Positions 1-8,873 of a stretch of 64,000 bases of DNA are shown one piece after another. The notes beneath the pieces were generated by a model. That model made no database searches. It was not told where the DNA came from and saw only the letters and a program-made list of their open reading frames with translations. Origin of the DNA: JAKFWF01 sp963750535 (lineage in GTDB: Bacteria; Pseudomonadota; Alphaproteobacteria; Rhizobiales; Hyphomicrobiaceae); NCBI GenBank assembly GCA_963750535.1, contig CAVVRF010000039.1, forward strand, positions 15,631 through 79,630. Reading direction: 5' to 3'. The translations under genes and the position numbers were made by a program. The first letter of the stretch is position 1, and every line of letters begins with the position of its first letter.

Positions 1-1
1 G

Positions 2-1093
2 AAGCTGCCCGGCCCGATCTGGGTGGTGAAGTCGCAGATCCACGCCGGCGGGCGCGGCAAGGGCAAGTTCAAGGAAGCCGCCGCCGGGACCGCCGGCGGC
101 GTGCGGCTCGCCAAGTCGCTCGACGAGGTCAAGTCGTTCGCCGGCCAGATGCTGAACAACACCCTCGTCACGGTGCAGACCGGCGAGGCCGGCCGGGTGG
201 TGAAGCGGCTCTACGTCGAGGACGGCTCGGCGATCGCCCGCGAGCTCTACCTTTCGGCGCTGGTCGACCGCGCCACCAGCCGCATCGCCTTCATCGTCTC
301 GACCGAGGGCGGCATGGACATCGAGAAGGTCGCCCACGACACGCCGGAGAAGATCCACACCTTCTCGATCGACCCGGCGTCGGGATATTTCCCCTATCAC
401 GGCCGCAAGGTCGCCTTCGCCCTCGGGCTCACCGGCCAGCAGGTCAACCAGTGCGTGGCGATGGTCGGCAATCTCTACCGGATGTTCGTCGAGAAGGACA
501 TGAGCCTGCTCGAGATCAACCCGCTGGTGGTGACCAAGGACGGTAACCTCGTCTGCCTCGACGGCAAGATGGATTTCGACAATAACGCGTTGTTCCGGCA
601 CAAGGAAATCATGGAGCTTCGCGACCTCGAAGAGGAGGATCCGGCCGAGGTCGAGGCGTCCCGGTACGATCTCAACTACGTCAAGCTCGATGGCCAGATC
701 GGCTGCATGGTGAACGGCGCCGGCCTCGCCATGGCGACCATGGACATCATCAAGCTCTATGGCATGGAGCCGGCGAACTTCCTCGATGTCGGCGGCGGCG
801 CGACCAAGGAGAAGGTGTCGGCGGCGTTCAAGATCATCCTGTCCGACCAGAACGTCAAAGGCATCCTGGTCAACATCTTCGGCGGCATCATGCGTTGCGA
901 CATCATCGCCGAGGGCGTGGTCGCCGCTGCCCGCGAGATGGCGATCAAGGTGCCGCTGGTGGTGCGCCTCGAAGGCACCAACGTCGAGCTCGGCAAGAAG
1001 ATCCTGTCCGAGAGCGGCCTGAAGATCGTCCCCGCCGACAACCTCGCCGACGCCGCCAAGAAGATCACCGACGAGGTGAAGAAGATTGGGTGA
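2..1093 (+). CDS. sucC: Succinyl-CoA synthetase beta subunit, 5' end missing
   Basis: Beta subunit of the TCA-cycle succinyl-CoA synthetase (succinate + CoA + ATP <-> succinyl-CoA + ADP + Pi), cytoplasmic, acting as a heterotetramer with SucD. The reading frame is already open at base 2, so about the first 40 residues lie outside the window. Seen: the ATP-grasp stretch QIHAGGRGKGK at the start, LLEINPLVV in the nucleotide/metal region, and the C-terminal ligase fold with GGGATKEKV and NIFGGIMRCD, all typical of SucC. The stop is TGA at 1091-1093. The alpha-subunit gene sucD, which normally follows directly, is absent; the next 800 bases hold no intact gene. The family assignment is secure. 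Confidence 0.97.
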   Translation, partial: KLPGPIWVVKSQIHAGGRGKGKFKEAAAGTAGGVRLAKSLDEVKSFAGQMLNNTLVTVQTGEAGRVVKRLYVEDGSAIARELYLSALVDRATSRIAFIVSTEGGMDIEKVAHDTPEKIHTFSIDPASGYFPYHGRKVAFALGLTGQQVNQCVAMVGNLYRMFVEKDMSLLEINPLVVTKDGNLVCLDGKMDFDNNALFRHKEIMELRDLEEEDPAEVEASRYDLNYVKLDGQIGCMVNGAGLAMATMDIIKLYGMEPANFLDVGGGATKEKVSAAFKIILSDQNVKGILVNIFGGIMRCDIIAEGVVAAAREMAIKVPLVVRLEGTNVELGKKILSESGLKIVPADNLADAAKKITDEVKKIG

Positions 1094-1315
1094 AGTGACA
1101 AGGAGTTTACTCCATATCAGCTTGTTGTACTGTTCCTGTTCTTGCCATTTTGGCCATGGTGGTTGTCATTCGCTGGTCGCGCACGGCCGGGTTATTGGCC
1201 AGTGCCGGTTAACTCGTGACCACTGCTGTTCAGGCCGTTTCGCCGCGGAGTATGTGGTCAGCCGGCGCTGCGTCGAGGTGAACAAGCTCGGGTGAGCTAT
1301 CAGCCTGAGGGAGAA

Positions 1316-1645
1316 ATGTATCTCGCAATTTCGATCTATGTCTCGGCACTGCTTGCTCTGGCCGCAGTGCCGATGGCTTTGCTGAGCGCTTTGGCTGGAA
1401 GCGATTGTATTTCAGCGTGGCATCGGCCCTGGCACTCGTATTTGCTGGCGGCTCGATTTGGTTGGCACTGGTGCCTTTCGAAACCGGACCAATGCGAGAC
1501 GTTGAGGGCCTCGCGCGCCTTGATCTGGCAATTCTGGCCGACGTGGCTATTTGCTGGTGGAGTCGGTTCAGCTGCCATCTTGCAATGCAGCCGAACGACG
1601 TTCGCAGACCAATGCGGCGGGAAGGCGACTGGCAAATTGAAGTAG
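1316..1645 (+). pseudogene. Relic of a small membrane protein (two apparent frameshifts)
   Basis: No intact gene is visible between sucC and the next gene at 1906, but this stretch reads like a broken small membrane protein. One frame gives MYLAISIYVSALLALAAV from 1316. A second frame continues from about 1372 with a hydrophobic run (YFSVASALALVFAGGSIWL) and an acidic loop. The first frame resumes near 1518 with a third hydrophobic run (IWQFWPTWLFAGGVGSAAIL) and stops at 1645. Joined, this would be a protein of about 110 residues with three membrane segments. The DNA here looks less G+C-rich than its neighbours. No family was recognised. It could be decay or two sequencing indels, or chance. 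Confidence 0.3.
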
Positions 1646-1666
1646 ACGGAGCGATGCCGGCCATCG

Positions 1667-1830
1667 CCACCCCACAGGTGTCATCCTCGGGCCTGGCCCG
1701 AGGACCCAGGGTGCAGCGCGTCGCGCTCCGTCCTTTCGAGCGATCTGTCGCCGCTTCGATCCACTCGCCACTTCGAAACTCCCTGAGAAATGGTTCCTCG
1801 GGCCAAGCCCGAGGATGACATCACTGGGTG
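1667..1830. repeat. REPIN-like pair of inverted palindromes
   Basis: Two inverted copies of one palindrome flank about 80 bases. The first core is CCTCGGGCC-T-GGCCCGAGG (1685-1703), preceded by CACCCCACAGGTGTCAT. The second is CCTCGGGC...GCCCGAGG (1796-1814), followed by GATGACATCACTGGGTGG, which is the inverted form of the same flank. A single copy of this repeat recurs at 11517-11558. Palindromes of this kind (GTCATCCTCGGGC..) are common in Bradyrhizobium-like genomes. Confidence 0.85.
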
Positions 1831-1905
1831 GGCGAGGGCCGACGCCGAGCGCGCAGGCGCGCGGACGATAAACCCGTCGATCACCGGACCTGCTGTGACC
1901 AGCCC

Positions 1906-3090
1906 TCACGGCCCGTTCTGGGCCATGCCGAGGGTGGAGCGCATCCAGCTGTTGCTCCACGGCGGGCGCTTGGCGTCGTCGGTCAGGGGAGCCGCGACGG
2001 CCGATTGCTTCTGCTGCATCGCGACCGCGACCGGCGGCGCCGGCCGTTTGACCGGGCGGGCGACGGCCGGTTTCGGTTCCGCCTTGGCAGCCTTGCCCGC
2101 CGGCGCGGCGGGCTTCGCCTTGCTCCTGGTCTGGCTGGCCTGCGGCTTGACCCGAGGCTCTTTGCGCGGAGCCACCCCGGCGGGCTGCGAGGGGGCGACC
2201 AGGCTCGCATCGACAGGCGCCGGGCGATCGGCGGCCGCGGCCTTGGCGGCCATCGACTGACCGAGCACCGGCGCAGCAGCGGGCGTCGAGGCGGCCGCAG
2301 CTGCCTGCACCACCGCCGGTGCGGTTTCGGCCGCCGCCGAAACCGTGATCCAGGTGTGGGCGGAGGCCAGCGCCTGGCCGTCGGCGCCGAGCAACTCGAT
2401 GCTGACGTCGAGCGGCGTCGTCTGCACCGCGTAGGCCGTCAGCTTCAACTCCAACGTCGCAGCGGCGTCGATCAGCCAGCCGCCGCCTTCCTGCGGAGTC
2501 CCGGCCGACAGTCCGGCGTAGCGCGGCAGATCGCGGATACGGATCAGCCTGGCGTCAGCGGCGCGGTTCACCGTCAGCGGAAATGGAACCTCCTGGCCGA
2601 CCGGCGCCGTGATCGCCTCTGCCACCGCGAGCGTCGGTTGCGATGTCGCGGGCAGGGCCTGCAATGTCTCCGTGTCGGGCACGGGATTGAGCCGCAGCGT
2701 CGGCGCGGCGAAGGTGGCGGCGCTGCGGTTGGCAGTCGCGTCCAGGACAGCCGCCTGGGAACTGGCAGCGGCCACGGTTACCGGAAAGGTTCGAGCCGAG
2801 CGCAAGCCGCTCACTGCCAGCACCGTCGCGAATGCGGCGACGAATCCGCCAAGAAGCGCGTACCTGCAGCGGCGATCGCGTATCACCATGTCCTGCACGG
2901 CCTCGCGCCACGCGCGCGCGGATCGCACTGCCCAATAGCCGGGGCCGTCGGATGGATTGGGCGGTGGCGCCTCGGCGGCCTGCTGCTGGCGGGCAGCGCC
3001 GGCGTCGCCGTCGGCGCGGGCGAGGATGCTTCGAAAGCGGCTGTCGGCGGAAATGAGCAGAGGTTTACGCGCACTTTGGGTGTGGGACAT
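1906..3090 (-). CDS. Membrane-anchored hypothetical protein with Ala/Pro/Lys-rich tail
   Basis: A 394-residue protein of no family I recognise. From the ATG at 3090 it has about 75 N-terminal residues (basic, then Gln/Ala/Pro-rich), one membrane segment near residues 77-97 (ALLGGFVAAFATVLAVSGL), a middle region with beta-strand-like text, and a low-complexity tail rich in Ala, Pro and Lys before the end SNSWMRSTLGMAQNGP. The layout suggests a single-pass protein with the tail outside the cytoplasm (inference). The open frame extends upstream to 3465 but that part is Arg-rich and implausible. ATGs at 3114 and 2889 are alternatives; the last would put the membrane segment at the N-terminus. It is encoded divergently from the thiamine genes. 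Confidence 0.6.
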   Translation of the reverse strand: MSHTQSARKPLLISADSRFRSILARADGDAGAARQQQAAEAPPPNPSDGPGYWAVRSARAWREAVQDMVIRDRRCRYALLGGFVAAFATVLAVSGLRSARTFPVTVAAASSQAAVLDATANRSAATFAAPTLRLNPVPDTETLQALPATSQPTLAVAEAITAPVGQEVPFPLTVNRAADARLIRIRDLPRYAGLSAGTPQEGGGWLIDAAATLELKLTAYAVQTTPLDVSIELLGADGQALASAHTWITVSAAAETAPAVVQAAAAASTPAAAPVLGQSMAAKAAAADRPAPVDASLVAPSQPAGVAPRKEPRVKPQASQTRSKAKPAAPAGKAAKAEPKPAVARPVKRPAPPVAVAMQQKQSAVAAPLTDDAKRPPWSNSWMRSTLGMAQNGP

Positions 3091-3382
3091 TTTGTCAGCT
3101 CGCGATTGGGCCATTGCCAATGGCTTCCGAAGTCGCATCCCCACACCGATGCAACAGCATTCAGTTACAACGTTCAGTGCGGCAGAGTTGAGGCGCGGTA
3201 TGACCGCAGGTGCCCAACCATTTGCACTTTTGCTCAAAACATAGCAGTTCTTCTCCCGCGCGATATGCAATCGCCGAGGCGTGGTAAACGCGGCCGACCG
3301 CCGCCGCCTGCGCGACAACCGTGAGTTTCCGGAGTGACGGCGGGGTTGTCGGGCGGCGTGACGACGAGGTACCCTGCGGGCC

Positions 3383-3628
3383 ATGACGACGAACGCGACC
3401 AGGGATCGAGCTTCAATGCCGGCGGCAACGATCAGGCTCGTCGTCAACGGCGAGCCGATGGTCACCGCGGCGTCGACGTTGGCCGGCCTGCTGGCGGATG
3501 CCGGCTATGGCGAAGTGCGCGTCGCCACCGCGCGCAATGGCGACTTCGTGCCCGAGCGCCTGCGCGCTTCCACCCGCCTCGACGACGGCGATCAGATCGA
3601 GATCGTAAGCCCCCGCCAGGGCGGCTGA
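3383..3628 (+). CDS. thiS: Sulfur carrier protein ThiS
   Basis: Small ubiquitin-like sulfur carrier for thiamine thiazole synthesis. Its C-terminal Gly-Gly is adenylylated by ThiF and loaded with sulfur as a thiocarboxylate, then donates it to ThiG. The 81-residue frame ends SPRQGG, with the required terminal GG, and shows the ThiS pattern VVNGEP, a short helix, then DDGDQIEIV. The ATG at 3416 (MPAATIRLVVNGEP) would give a 70-residue protein closer to the family size and may be the real start. It lies 37 bases ahead of thiG. No thiC, thiO or thiF is nearby and no TPP riboswitch was seen upstream. Confidence 0.92.
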   Translation: MTTNATRDRASMPAATIRLVVNGEPMVTAASTLAGLLADAGYGEVRVATARNGDFVPERLRASTRLDDGDQIEIVSPRQGG

Positions 3629-3665
3629 CCTTGCGGACCTCCTGCCCCGTCCACATCTGGAACCC

Positions 3666-4472
3666 ATGATGACGACCGACCAGCCGCTGACCTTCTACGG
3701 CACGCCGTTCACCTCGCGCATGCTGATCGGTACCGCGCTCTATGCCTCGCCGGACATACTGAGCCAGTCGGTGAAGGCTTCGGGCGCGGGCATCGTCACG
3801 GTGTCGCTGCGCCGGGAGGCGGCGCGCGCCAAGACCGGCCAGCGGTTCTGGGAGCTGATCCGGGCGCTGGGCGTCACGATCCTGCCGAACACCGCCGGTT
3901 GCCACACCGCGCGGGAGGCGATCACCACCGCCGAGATGGCGCGCGAGGTTTTCGCCACCGACTGGATCAAGCTCGAGGTGATCGCCAACGACGACACGCT
4001 GCAGCCGGACCTGTTCGGCCTGGTCGAGGCGGCGGCGCATCTCGCCAAGGAAGGGTTCAAGGTGTTCCCTTACACCACCGAGGACCTGGGCGCGGCCGAG
4101 CGGCTGATGGCGGCCGGCTGCGAGGTGCTGATGCCGTGGGGCGCCCCGATCGGCTCGGGACGTGGGCTAAGCAACCCGTACGGCCTCAAGACCATGCGCA
4201 ACTACTTCCCGGGCGTGCCGCTGGTGGTCGATGCCGGCATCGGCGCGCCGAGCCATGCCGCCGCCGCCATGGAGATGGGCTACGACGCCATTCTGCTCAA
4301 CACCGCGATCGCCAAGGCCGGCGACCCGCCGCGCATGGCGGCAGCCTTCGCCGACGCGATCCGGGCCGGCCGCGCGGCCTACGAGGCCGGCCTGATGGAG
4401 ATGCGCGACATGGCCCAGCCGTCGACACCGGTCGCCGGTACCCCGTTCTTCGATCTGGGCGGTGCGTCATGA
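3666..4472 (+). CDS. thiG: Thiazole synthase ThiG
   Basis: TIM-barrel enzyme that condenses 1-deoxyxylulose 5-phosphate, dehydroglycine and ThiS-bound sulfur into the thiazole phosphate carboxylate. The 268-residue length fits the family. Seen: LPNTAGC (about 73-79), the Schiff-base lysine Lys102 in WIKLEVIAND, and the phosphate-binding PWGAPIGSGRGLSNPYG. The second ATG is one codon downstream. The 3' end overlaps the thiE start by four bases (ATGA at 4469-4472), so the two are translationally coupled in a thiS-thiG-thiE operon. Confidence 0.97.
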   Translation: MMTTDQPLTFYGTPFTSRMLIGTALYASPDILSQSVKASGAGIVTVSLRREAARAKTGQRFWELIRALGVTILPNTAGCHTAREAITTAEMAREVFATDWIKLEVIANDDTLQPDLFGLVEAAAHLAKEGFKVFPYTTEDLGAAERLMAAGCEVLMPWGAPIGSGRGLSNPYGLKTMRNYFPGVPLVVDAGIGAPSHAAAAMEMGYDAILLNTAIAKAGDPPRMAAAFADAIRAGRAAYEAGLMEMRDMAQPSTPVAGTPFFDLGGAS

Positions 4473-5104
4473 GCGAGGCCGCGCGCAGCCGGCTGGACGT
4501 GTTCTACCCGATCGTGCCGGACATCGGCTGGATGCGCCGGTTGGTGCCGCTCGGCGTTCGCACCATCCAGCTGCGGCTGAAGGACGCCAGCAGCGACGAG
4601 ATCGCCCACCAGATCGATGCCAGCCTGGAGATTTGCGCCCGCCATCGCTGCCAGCTCATCGTCAACGACCATTGGCGGGAGGCGCTGGCCGCCGGCGCCG
4701 ACTACGTGCACCTCGGGCAGGAGGATCTGGCGGCCGCCGATCTCGGCATGCTGAAGGCAAGCCGGGTGCGGATCGGGTTGTCCTCGCACAGCCCCGAGGA
4801 GCTCGAGATCGCACTGGCGGCGGGGCCGGACTATATCGCGCTGGGCCCGATCTGGGAGACCCGGCTCAAGGCGATGAAGTGGGCGCCACAAGGGCTCGAG
4901 CGGATCGGCGAATGGAAGCGCCGGATGGGCGCGATCCCGCTGGTCGCAATCGCCGGAATCACCGTGGAACGCGCGCCGCTGGTGCTGAAGGCAGGTGCGG
5001 ACAGCGCCGCCGTGATCACCGATTTCATCACCCACGCCGACCCTGAAGCTCGTGTTCGTCAGTGGCTTGAATGGGCAGGCTCGACCCGTGCGTCATCAAA
5101 GTGA
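4469..5104 (+). CDS. thiE: Thiamine-phosphate synthase ThiE
   Basis: Joins hydroxymethylpyrimidine diphosphate and the thiazole phosphate made by ThiG to give thiamine phosphate. The protein is 211 residues with the family landmarks TIQLRLKD, LIVNDHW, GADYVHLGQEDL, IGLSSHSPEEL and LVAIAGI. The GPIWETRLKAMKW stretch replaces the more usual GPIFPTxTK, and the WAPQGLERI that follows is the form I associate with alphaproteobacterial ThiE. The ATG at 4469 overlaps the thiG stop. It is the last gene of the thiamine operon. Confidence 0.95.
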   Translation: MSEAARSRLDVFYPIVPDIGWMRRLVPLGVRTIQLRLKDASSDEIAHQIDASLEICARHRCQLIVNDHWREALAAGADYVHLGQEDLAAADLGMLKASRVRIGLSSHSPEELEIALAAGPDYIALGPIWETRLKAMKWAPQGLERIGEWKRRMGAIPLVAIAGITVERAPLVLKAGADSAAVITDFITHADPEARVRQWLEWAGSTRASSK

Positions 5105-5236
5105 TATGCTGACTGAGTACACGTTGGCTAGACGCGGTTGGAATGCGGTGCGCCCTGCCCTTGAGGAGGGGTGCGCCACTCCCGGCCGCGTTGTGCGTGC
5201 GTGGTGCGATCCGTATGGTCCATTCCACGGTGGCAA

Positions 5237-6169
5237 ATGGCGTTCCGATTGAAGCTCAACGAGCCGATGAGCCGCGGCATCAAGCGGATCGGAGCCGAGC
5301 AGATCGATTGTGCCGTCACCCATCTCGAAGCCTCCGTCGGCGCCGACCCGGTCCGGGCGGTGCACGAGACACGCAAGTGCCTGAAGCGGGCCCGGGCGCT
5401 TCTGCGCTTCGCCTGGCCCGTGCTGGAAAGGCCCACCTACAAGGCTTTGAGCGCAGCGCTTCGCGAGATCGGCCGCGGGTTGTCGGCGACGCGCGATCTC
5501 GATGTCCTCGATCAGACCGTTGCCACGCTGCAGGCGGACCAGTCCCTGAAGCCAGCCACCGTCGAGCGGCTTCGCCGTGTCCTCGACGCCGCCCGCGCCG
5601 ACTTGGCTGCTGGCGCCACGAGCGCCGGCGATCAGGGAGATCTGGCGCGGCGCCTGGCGCTGGTTCGCGCCGCGCTCGACGAGGCGACGGTGCAGGATTC
5701 CGGCCGCAGCCTGGTGACCGGCGGCCTCGCGCGCTGCCTCGACGCTTGCCGCGGCGATTTCGTGCGGGCGTTCGACTCCCAGCACGGCGAGGCGTTTCAC
5801 GATTGGCGCAAGACCATCCAGCTGCATTGGCGGCACATGCAGCTGGTCGAGCGCGCCTGGCCCGAATATTGCCGGGCCCGGATCGCGGAAGCGAGAGCGA
5901 TCTCGCTGCTGATCGGGAACGATCGGGACCTTGCCATGCTGCAGGCGTTTGCCGCCGGTCAATCGTTGCCGAAGGCGGTGTTGCGGGACATCGACCAGGC
6001 GGCGGCGAGGCTGAGCCCGGGGTATCGGTCGGAGGCCCGCGCGCGGGGCGAGCGGTTGCTGGCCGAGGGCACCCAGGGCATGTGCCGGAGGATCGAGCAC
6101 TATTGGGCCGCGGCGCAGTCGCTTCGTCGCACCGCCGCCGATGCCGCCAAGGTGACGGAGGCGGTCTAG
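5237..6169 (+). CDS. CHAD-domain protein
   Basis: CHAD (conserved histidine alpha-helical domain) proteins are all-helical and bind inorganic polyphosphate; many occur beside polyphosphate enzymes or CYTH phosphatases. The 310-residue protein has the signature VHETRKCLKRARALLRF at about 45-61 and a second His/Arg-rich helix FHDWRKTIQLHWRHMQLVERAW that is the repeat-related half of the domain. There is no CYTH domain at the N-terminus. The ATG at 5237 (MAFRLKLNEPMSRGIKRI) fits better than the upstream Cys/Arg-rich extension to 5171. ppk and ppx are 36 kb downstream, so any partnership is inference. Confidence 0.88.
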   Translation: MAFRLKLNEPMSRGIKRIGAEQIDCAVTHLEASVGADPVRAVHETRKCLKRARALLRFAWPVLERPTYKALSAALREIGRGLSATRDLDVLDQTVATLQADQSLKPATVERLRRVLDAARADLAAGATSAGDQGDLARRLALVRAALDEATVQDSGRSLVTGGLARCLDACRGDFVRAFDSQHGEAFHDWRKTIQLHWRHMQLVERAWPEYCRARIAEARAISLLIGNDRDLAMLQAFAAGQSLPKAVLRDIDQAAARLSPGYRSEARARGERLLAEGTQGMCRRIEHYWAAAQSLRRTAADAAKVTEAV

Positions 6170-6202
6170 AACCTTTATCCGTTCGATTGGACGCGACGAT
6201 TA

Positions 6203-6229
6203 CCTCTCTCCGTAGGGGCGGGGGAGAGG
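6203..6229. terminator. Hairpin between convergent genes
   Basis: CCTCTCTCC (6203-6211) can pair with GGGGGAGAGG (6220-6229) around a short loop. It sits between the CHAD gene and the convergent membrane protein gene. No run of T follows on either strand, so a terminator role is only suggested by position. Confidence 0.35.
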
Positions 6230-6260
6230 GGGATGCGATTCCATCCGAGCCTGAAAGATT

Positions 6261-7604
6261 CTAGCCGGGCGACCTGGCCGCTTCCGCCAGCGCCTGCTCG
6301 GTGCCGGTCGACAGCCGGCGCTGATAGGCGGTGGCGAGCGTTCCGGCAAGCGCGGTCATGGCAAAGGCCGCCATGAACCAGGGCTCGAACAGCCCGAAGC
6401 TCGACAGTCCCATCACGCCGATCGTCGCCGTTGCCGCCATCAGGTAGGGCCGGGCGTGGCGGCCGGCGCGCGACACCGCTTCGATCACGACCAGGCCGAA
6501 CAGCGCCAGCAGCACCGTACCGGCCACGCCGAGCTCGTAGAGGCTCTGCAACTCGATGTTGTGTGCGTGCGGGCCGGTCCGCAGGGCGTAGGTGTAGTTC
6601 GACGGTCGCCGCGCCTCGGCCTCGCGGTAGGTTTCGTGGTCGGCGCGCCGGGTTGCCGCCGCGCCGACGCCGAGCAGGGGGTGCTGCCAGAACCGCTCAG
6701 CCGTCACCCCCCACAGGATGATCCGCGCACGCAGGGACGGTTTCAACCGTTCGGCCAGATGCAACTCGTTGCTGAACGCCGTGCTGGCGAGCGGCACCAC
6801 CGCGACGAAGGCCGCGAGCCACGCCGCCTGCATCACTCGCGCCACGCCGCGCGCATGGCCGAAGCTCGCCGCCAGCACGCAAACGCCGGCAACCACCGCG
6901 AACATCGACGTCCAGTGCCGCGACAGGAATACCGTGACGAGACCCGCCGCCAGGATGGCTCCTTGCGCCAGCCGGCGGTCGCGGCCGGCAAGCTGCGTTT
7001 CGCAGATCAGCAGCAGTGGCCACAGCAGGAATGCCAGCGGCGGCATGTTCCAGTTGCTCATGTGCTCCTGAATCACGACCGTGGTGGCGGGGTCGAGCGC
7101 CAGTGTGCCGCCATCGACGCGCGCCGCCCGGAACGGCCAGAACAGCGTCCGCTTGATCGGATGCCCAAATGCCTGCTCGACCAGCAGGAACAGGATCGCC
7201 AGGATGCCGGCGACCAGGATGGTGCGCGTCGTGTGCTCGAGCCACGGCAGCGGCGCGCGATCGGCGACCGCGCACGATGCGTGGGCCGAGATCAGCAGGC
7301 CGACGATCAGGCCGGCGACCAATAGCGTTGACGGCGCATCCTGGCTCCAGATCGCGGACAGCAGCACATAGGCCGCGAGCATCAGGCCGGCGCCGAGCCA
7401 GCCCGGCAGGGCAGGAAGCGTCATGTCGACGCCGCGGCGGCGGGCGGTCAGGACCAGGGTCGCGACCAGTCCGAAATAGGCGAGCGGCATCGCCCTCGGA
7501 GTCGTCAGCGCCAGCATGACCGCGGCGAAGGTCGCCGTGATCAGCAGCCATAGCGGCGGCGGCAGGCTCCAGACGTCACGCGCGAACCAGCTGCGGATGT
7601 TCAT
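6261..7604 (-). CDS. O-antigen ligase/polymerase-like membrane protein
   Basis: A 447-residue polytopic inner-membrane protein, with about ten to twelve hydrophobic segments. The diagnostic part is near the C-terminus: LLGVGAAAT, then GPHAHNIELQSLYELGVAG, the long periplasmic-loop motif (HN..L..YELG..G) of the WaaL/Wzy O-antigen ligase family. Members join or polymerise lipid-linked glycans in the periplasm; the substrate cannot be read from sequence. The ATG at 7604 (MNIRSWFARDVW) was chosen; a TTG at 7688 would add 28 non-hydrophobic residues. It stands alone, convergent with the CHAD gene. The glycosyltransferase at the far end of the window may belong to the same kind of pathway. Confidence 0.8.
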   Translation of the reverse strand: MNIRSWFARDVWSLPPPLWLLITATFAAVMLALTTPRAMPLAYFGLVATLVLTARRRGVDMTLPALPGWLGAGLMLAAYVLLSAIWSQDAPSTLLVAGLIVGLLISAHASCAVADRAPLPWLEHTTRTILVAGILAILFLLVEQAFGHPIKRTLFWPFRAARVDGGTLALDPATTVVIQEHMSNWNMPPLAFLLWPLLLICETQLAGRDRRLAQGAILAAGLVTVFLSRHWTSMFAVVAGVCVLAASFGHARGVARVMQAAWLAAFVAVVPLASTAFSNELHLAERLKPSLRARIILWGVTAERFWQHPLLGVGAAATRRADHETYREAEARRPSNYTYALRTGPHAHNIELQSLYELGVAGTVLLALFGLVVIEAVSRAGRHARPYLMAATATIGVMGLSSFGLFEPWFMAAFAMTALAGTLATAYQRRLSTGTEQALAEAARSPG

Positions 7605-7775
7605 CGGCGCCGAATAATCCCCGACCTGCAACTCGCGCCCGTTCCGGCGCCGCGGCGAAGCAGTAGTGGCGGCTTCGCCGAGGGTCAAGCCGACGCCGAA
7701 TTTCGGGCTTGATCAGGGCCTCACCTTCAGTCGTTATGCCGGAAAACACGCCCGGGAATTGGAAAGCAGTCGACC

Positions 7776-8838
7776 ATGAACGAATTGCGGGACGGCATCG
7801 CCCAGCCGCACGCGGCGACCGGCCGGCCGGCCGACCATCCGCCGGTGCAGCACGGCAGGATCGGCGTGCTGCTGCTCAATCTCGGCACGCCCGACGGTAC
7901 CGACTACTGGTCGATGCGCCGGTATCTGAAGGAATTTCTGTCGGATCGGCGGGTGATCGAGGTGCCGCGGCTGATCTGGTGGCCGCTGCTGAACGGTGTG
8001 ATCCTGACCACGCGGCCCGGCCGCAAGGGCCGCGACTACGCCGCGATCTGGAACAAGGAGCGCGACGAGGGGCCGCTCAAGACCATCACCCGGTCGCAGG
8101 CGGAGCTGCTTGGCAGCGCGCCTCGGCGGCGACGGCCGCATCGTCGTCGACTGGGCGATGCGCTACGCCAATCCGACCACCGAGAGCCGCATCCGCGCGC
8201 TGCAGGAGCAGGGCTGCGATCGCATTCTGCTGGTGCCGCTCTATCCGCACTATGCCGCAGCCACCACCGCCACCGCCGCCGACCAGGCGTTCCGCGCGTT
8301 GATGAAGATGCGCTGGCAGCCGTTCGTGCGGGTGGCGCCGGCCTGGCCCGACGATCCGGTCTACATCGACGCGGTCGCGACCTCGATCCGCAAGCACTTG
8401 GGCGCTCTCGACTTCGCGCCCGAGGTGCTGATGACGAGCTTTCACGGCATGCCGAGGAAGTACCTGCTCGCCGGCGACCCCTACCACTGCCAGTGCATGA
8501 AGACCGGCCGCCTGCTGCGCGAGGCGCTGGGCTGGCCGGCCGATCGCTTCGTCATCTCGTTCCAGTCGCGGTTCGGCAACGACGAGTGGCTGCGGCCCTA
8601 CACCGACGAGACGGTGGCCGGGCTCGCCCGCCAGGGCGTGCGGTCGCTCGCCGTGGTCGCGCCCGGCTTCACCGCCGATTGCCTCGAGACGCTGGAGGAG
8701 CTCGACGTCGAGAACCGCGAGATCTTCATGCGCAACGGCGGCGCCAAGTTCAGCTACATCCCCTGTCTCAACGACAGCGACGAGGGGATGCGCGTGATCG
8801 AGACCGTGGTGCGCCGCGAGCTGATGGGCTGGGTGTGA
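7776..8838 (+). pseudogene. hemH: Ferrochelatase HemH, interrupted by one frameshift
   Basis: Ferrochelatase inserts Fe2+ into protoporphyrin IX, the last step of haem synthesis. Residues 1-112 read in one frame (GVLLLNLGTPDG, KEFLSDRRVIEVPR, GPLKTITRSQAE). From about 8110 the rest continues in the next frame (DWAMRYANP, VPLYPHYAAAT, the active-site MTSFHGMPRKY, SFQSRFGNDEWLRPYTDE, VVAPGFTADCLETLEE) and ends at 8838. The break is in gagctgcttggcagcgcg at 8103-8120: removing one T restores ELLAARLGGDG and a full protein of about 353 residues. Both halves are otherwise intact and the enzyme is usually essential for respiration, so a sequencing insertion is the likeliest explanation; a recent mutation with another copy elsewhere is possible. 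Confidence 0.9.
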
Positions 8839-8873
8839 GCGGCGAGAAGGTCGCTCGCCGCTCGAGGGCGATG

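Noticed and set aside
1086..1295. Short Cys/His-rich frame after sucC
   Set aside because: Composition changes sharply between frames, no ribosome site or homology pattern is apparent, and it overlaps the end of sucC.
3245..3383. TPP riboswitch upstream of thiS
   Set aside because: The region before the thiamine operon lacks the CTGAGA box and the other conserved THI-box sequence, so no riboswitch is claimed.
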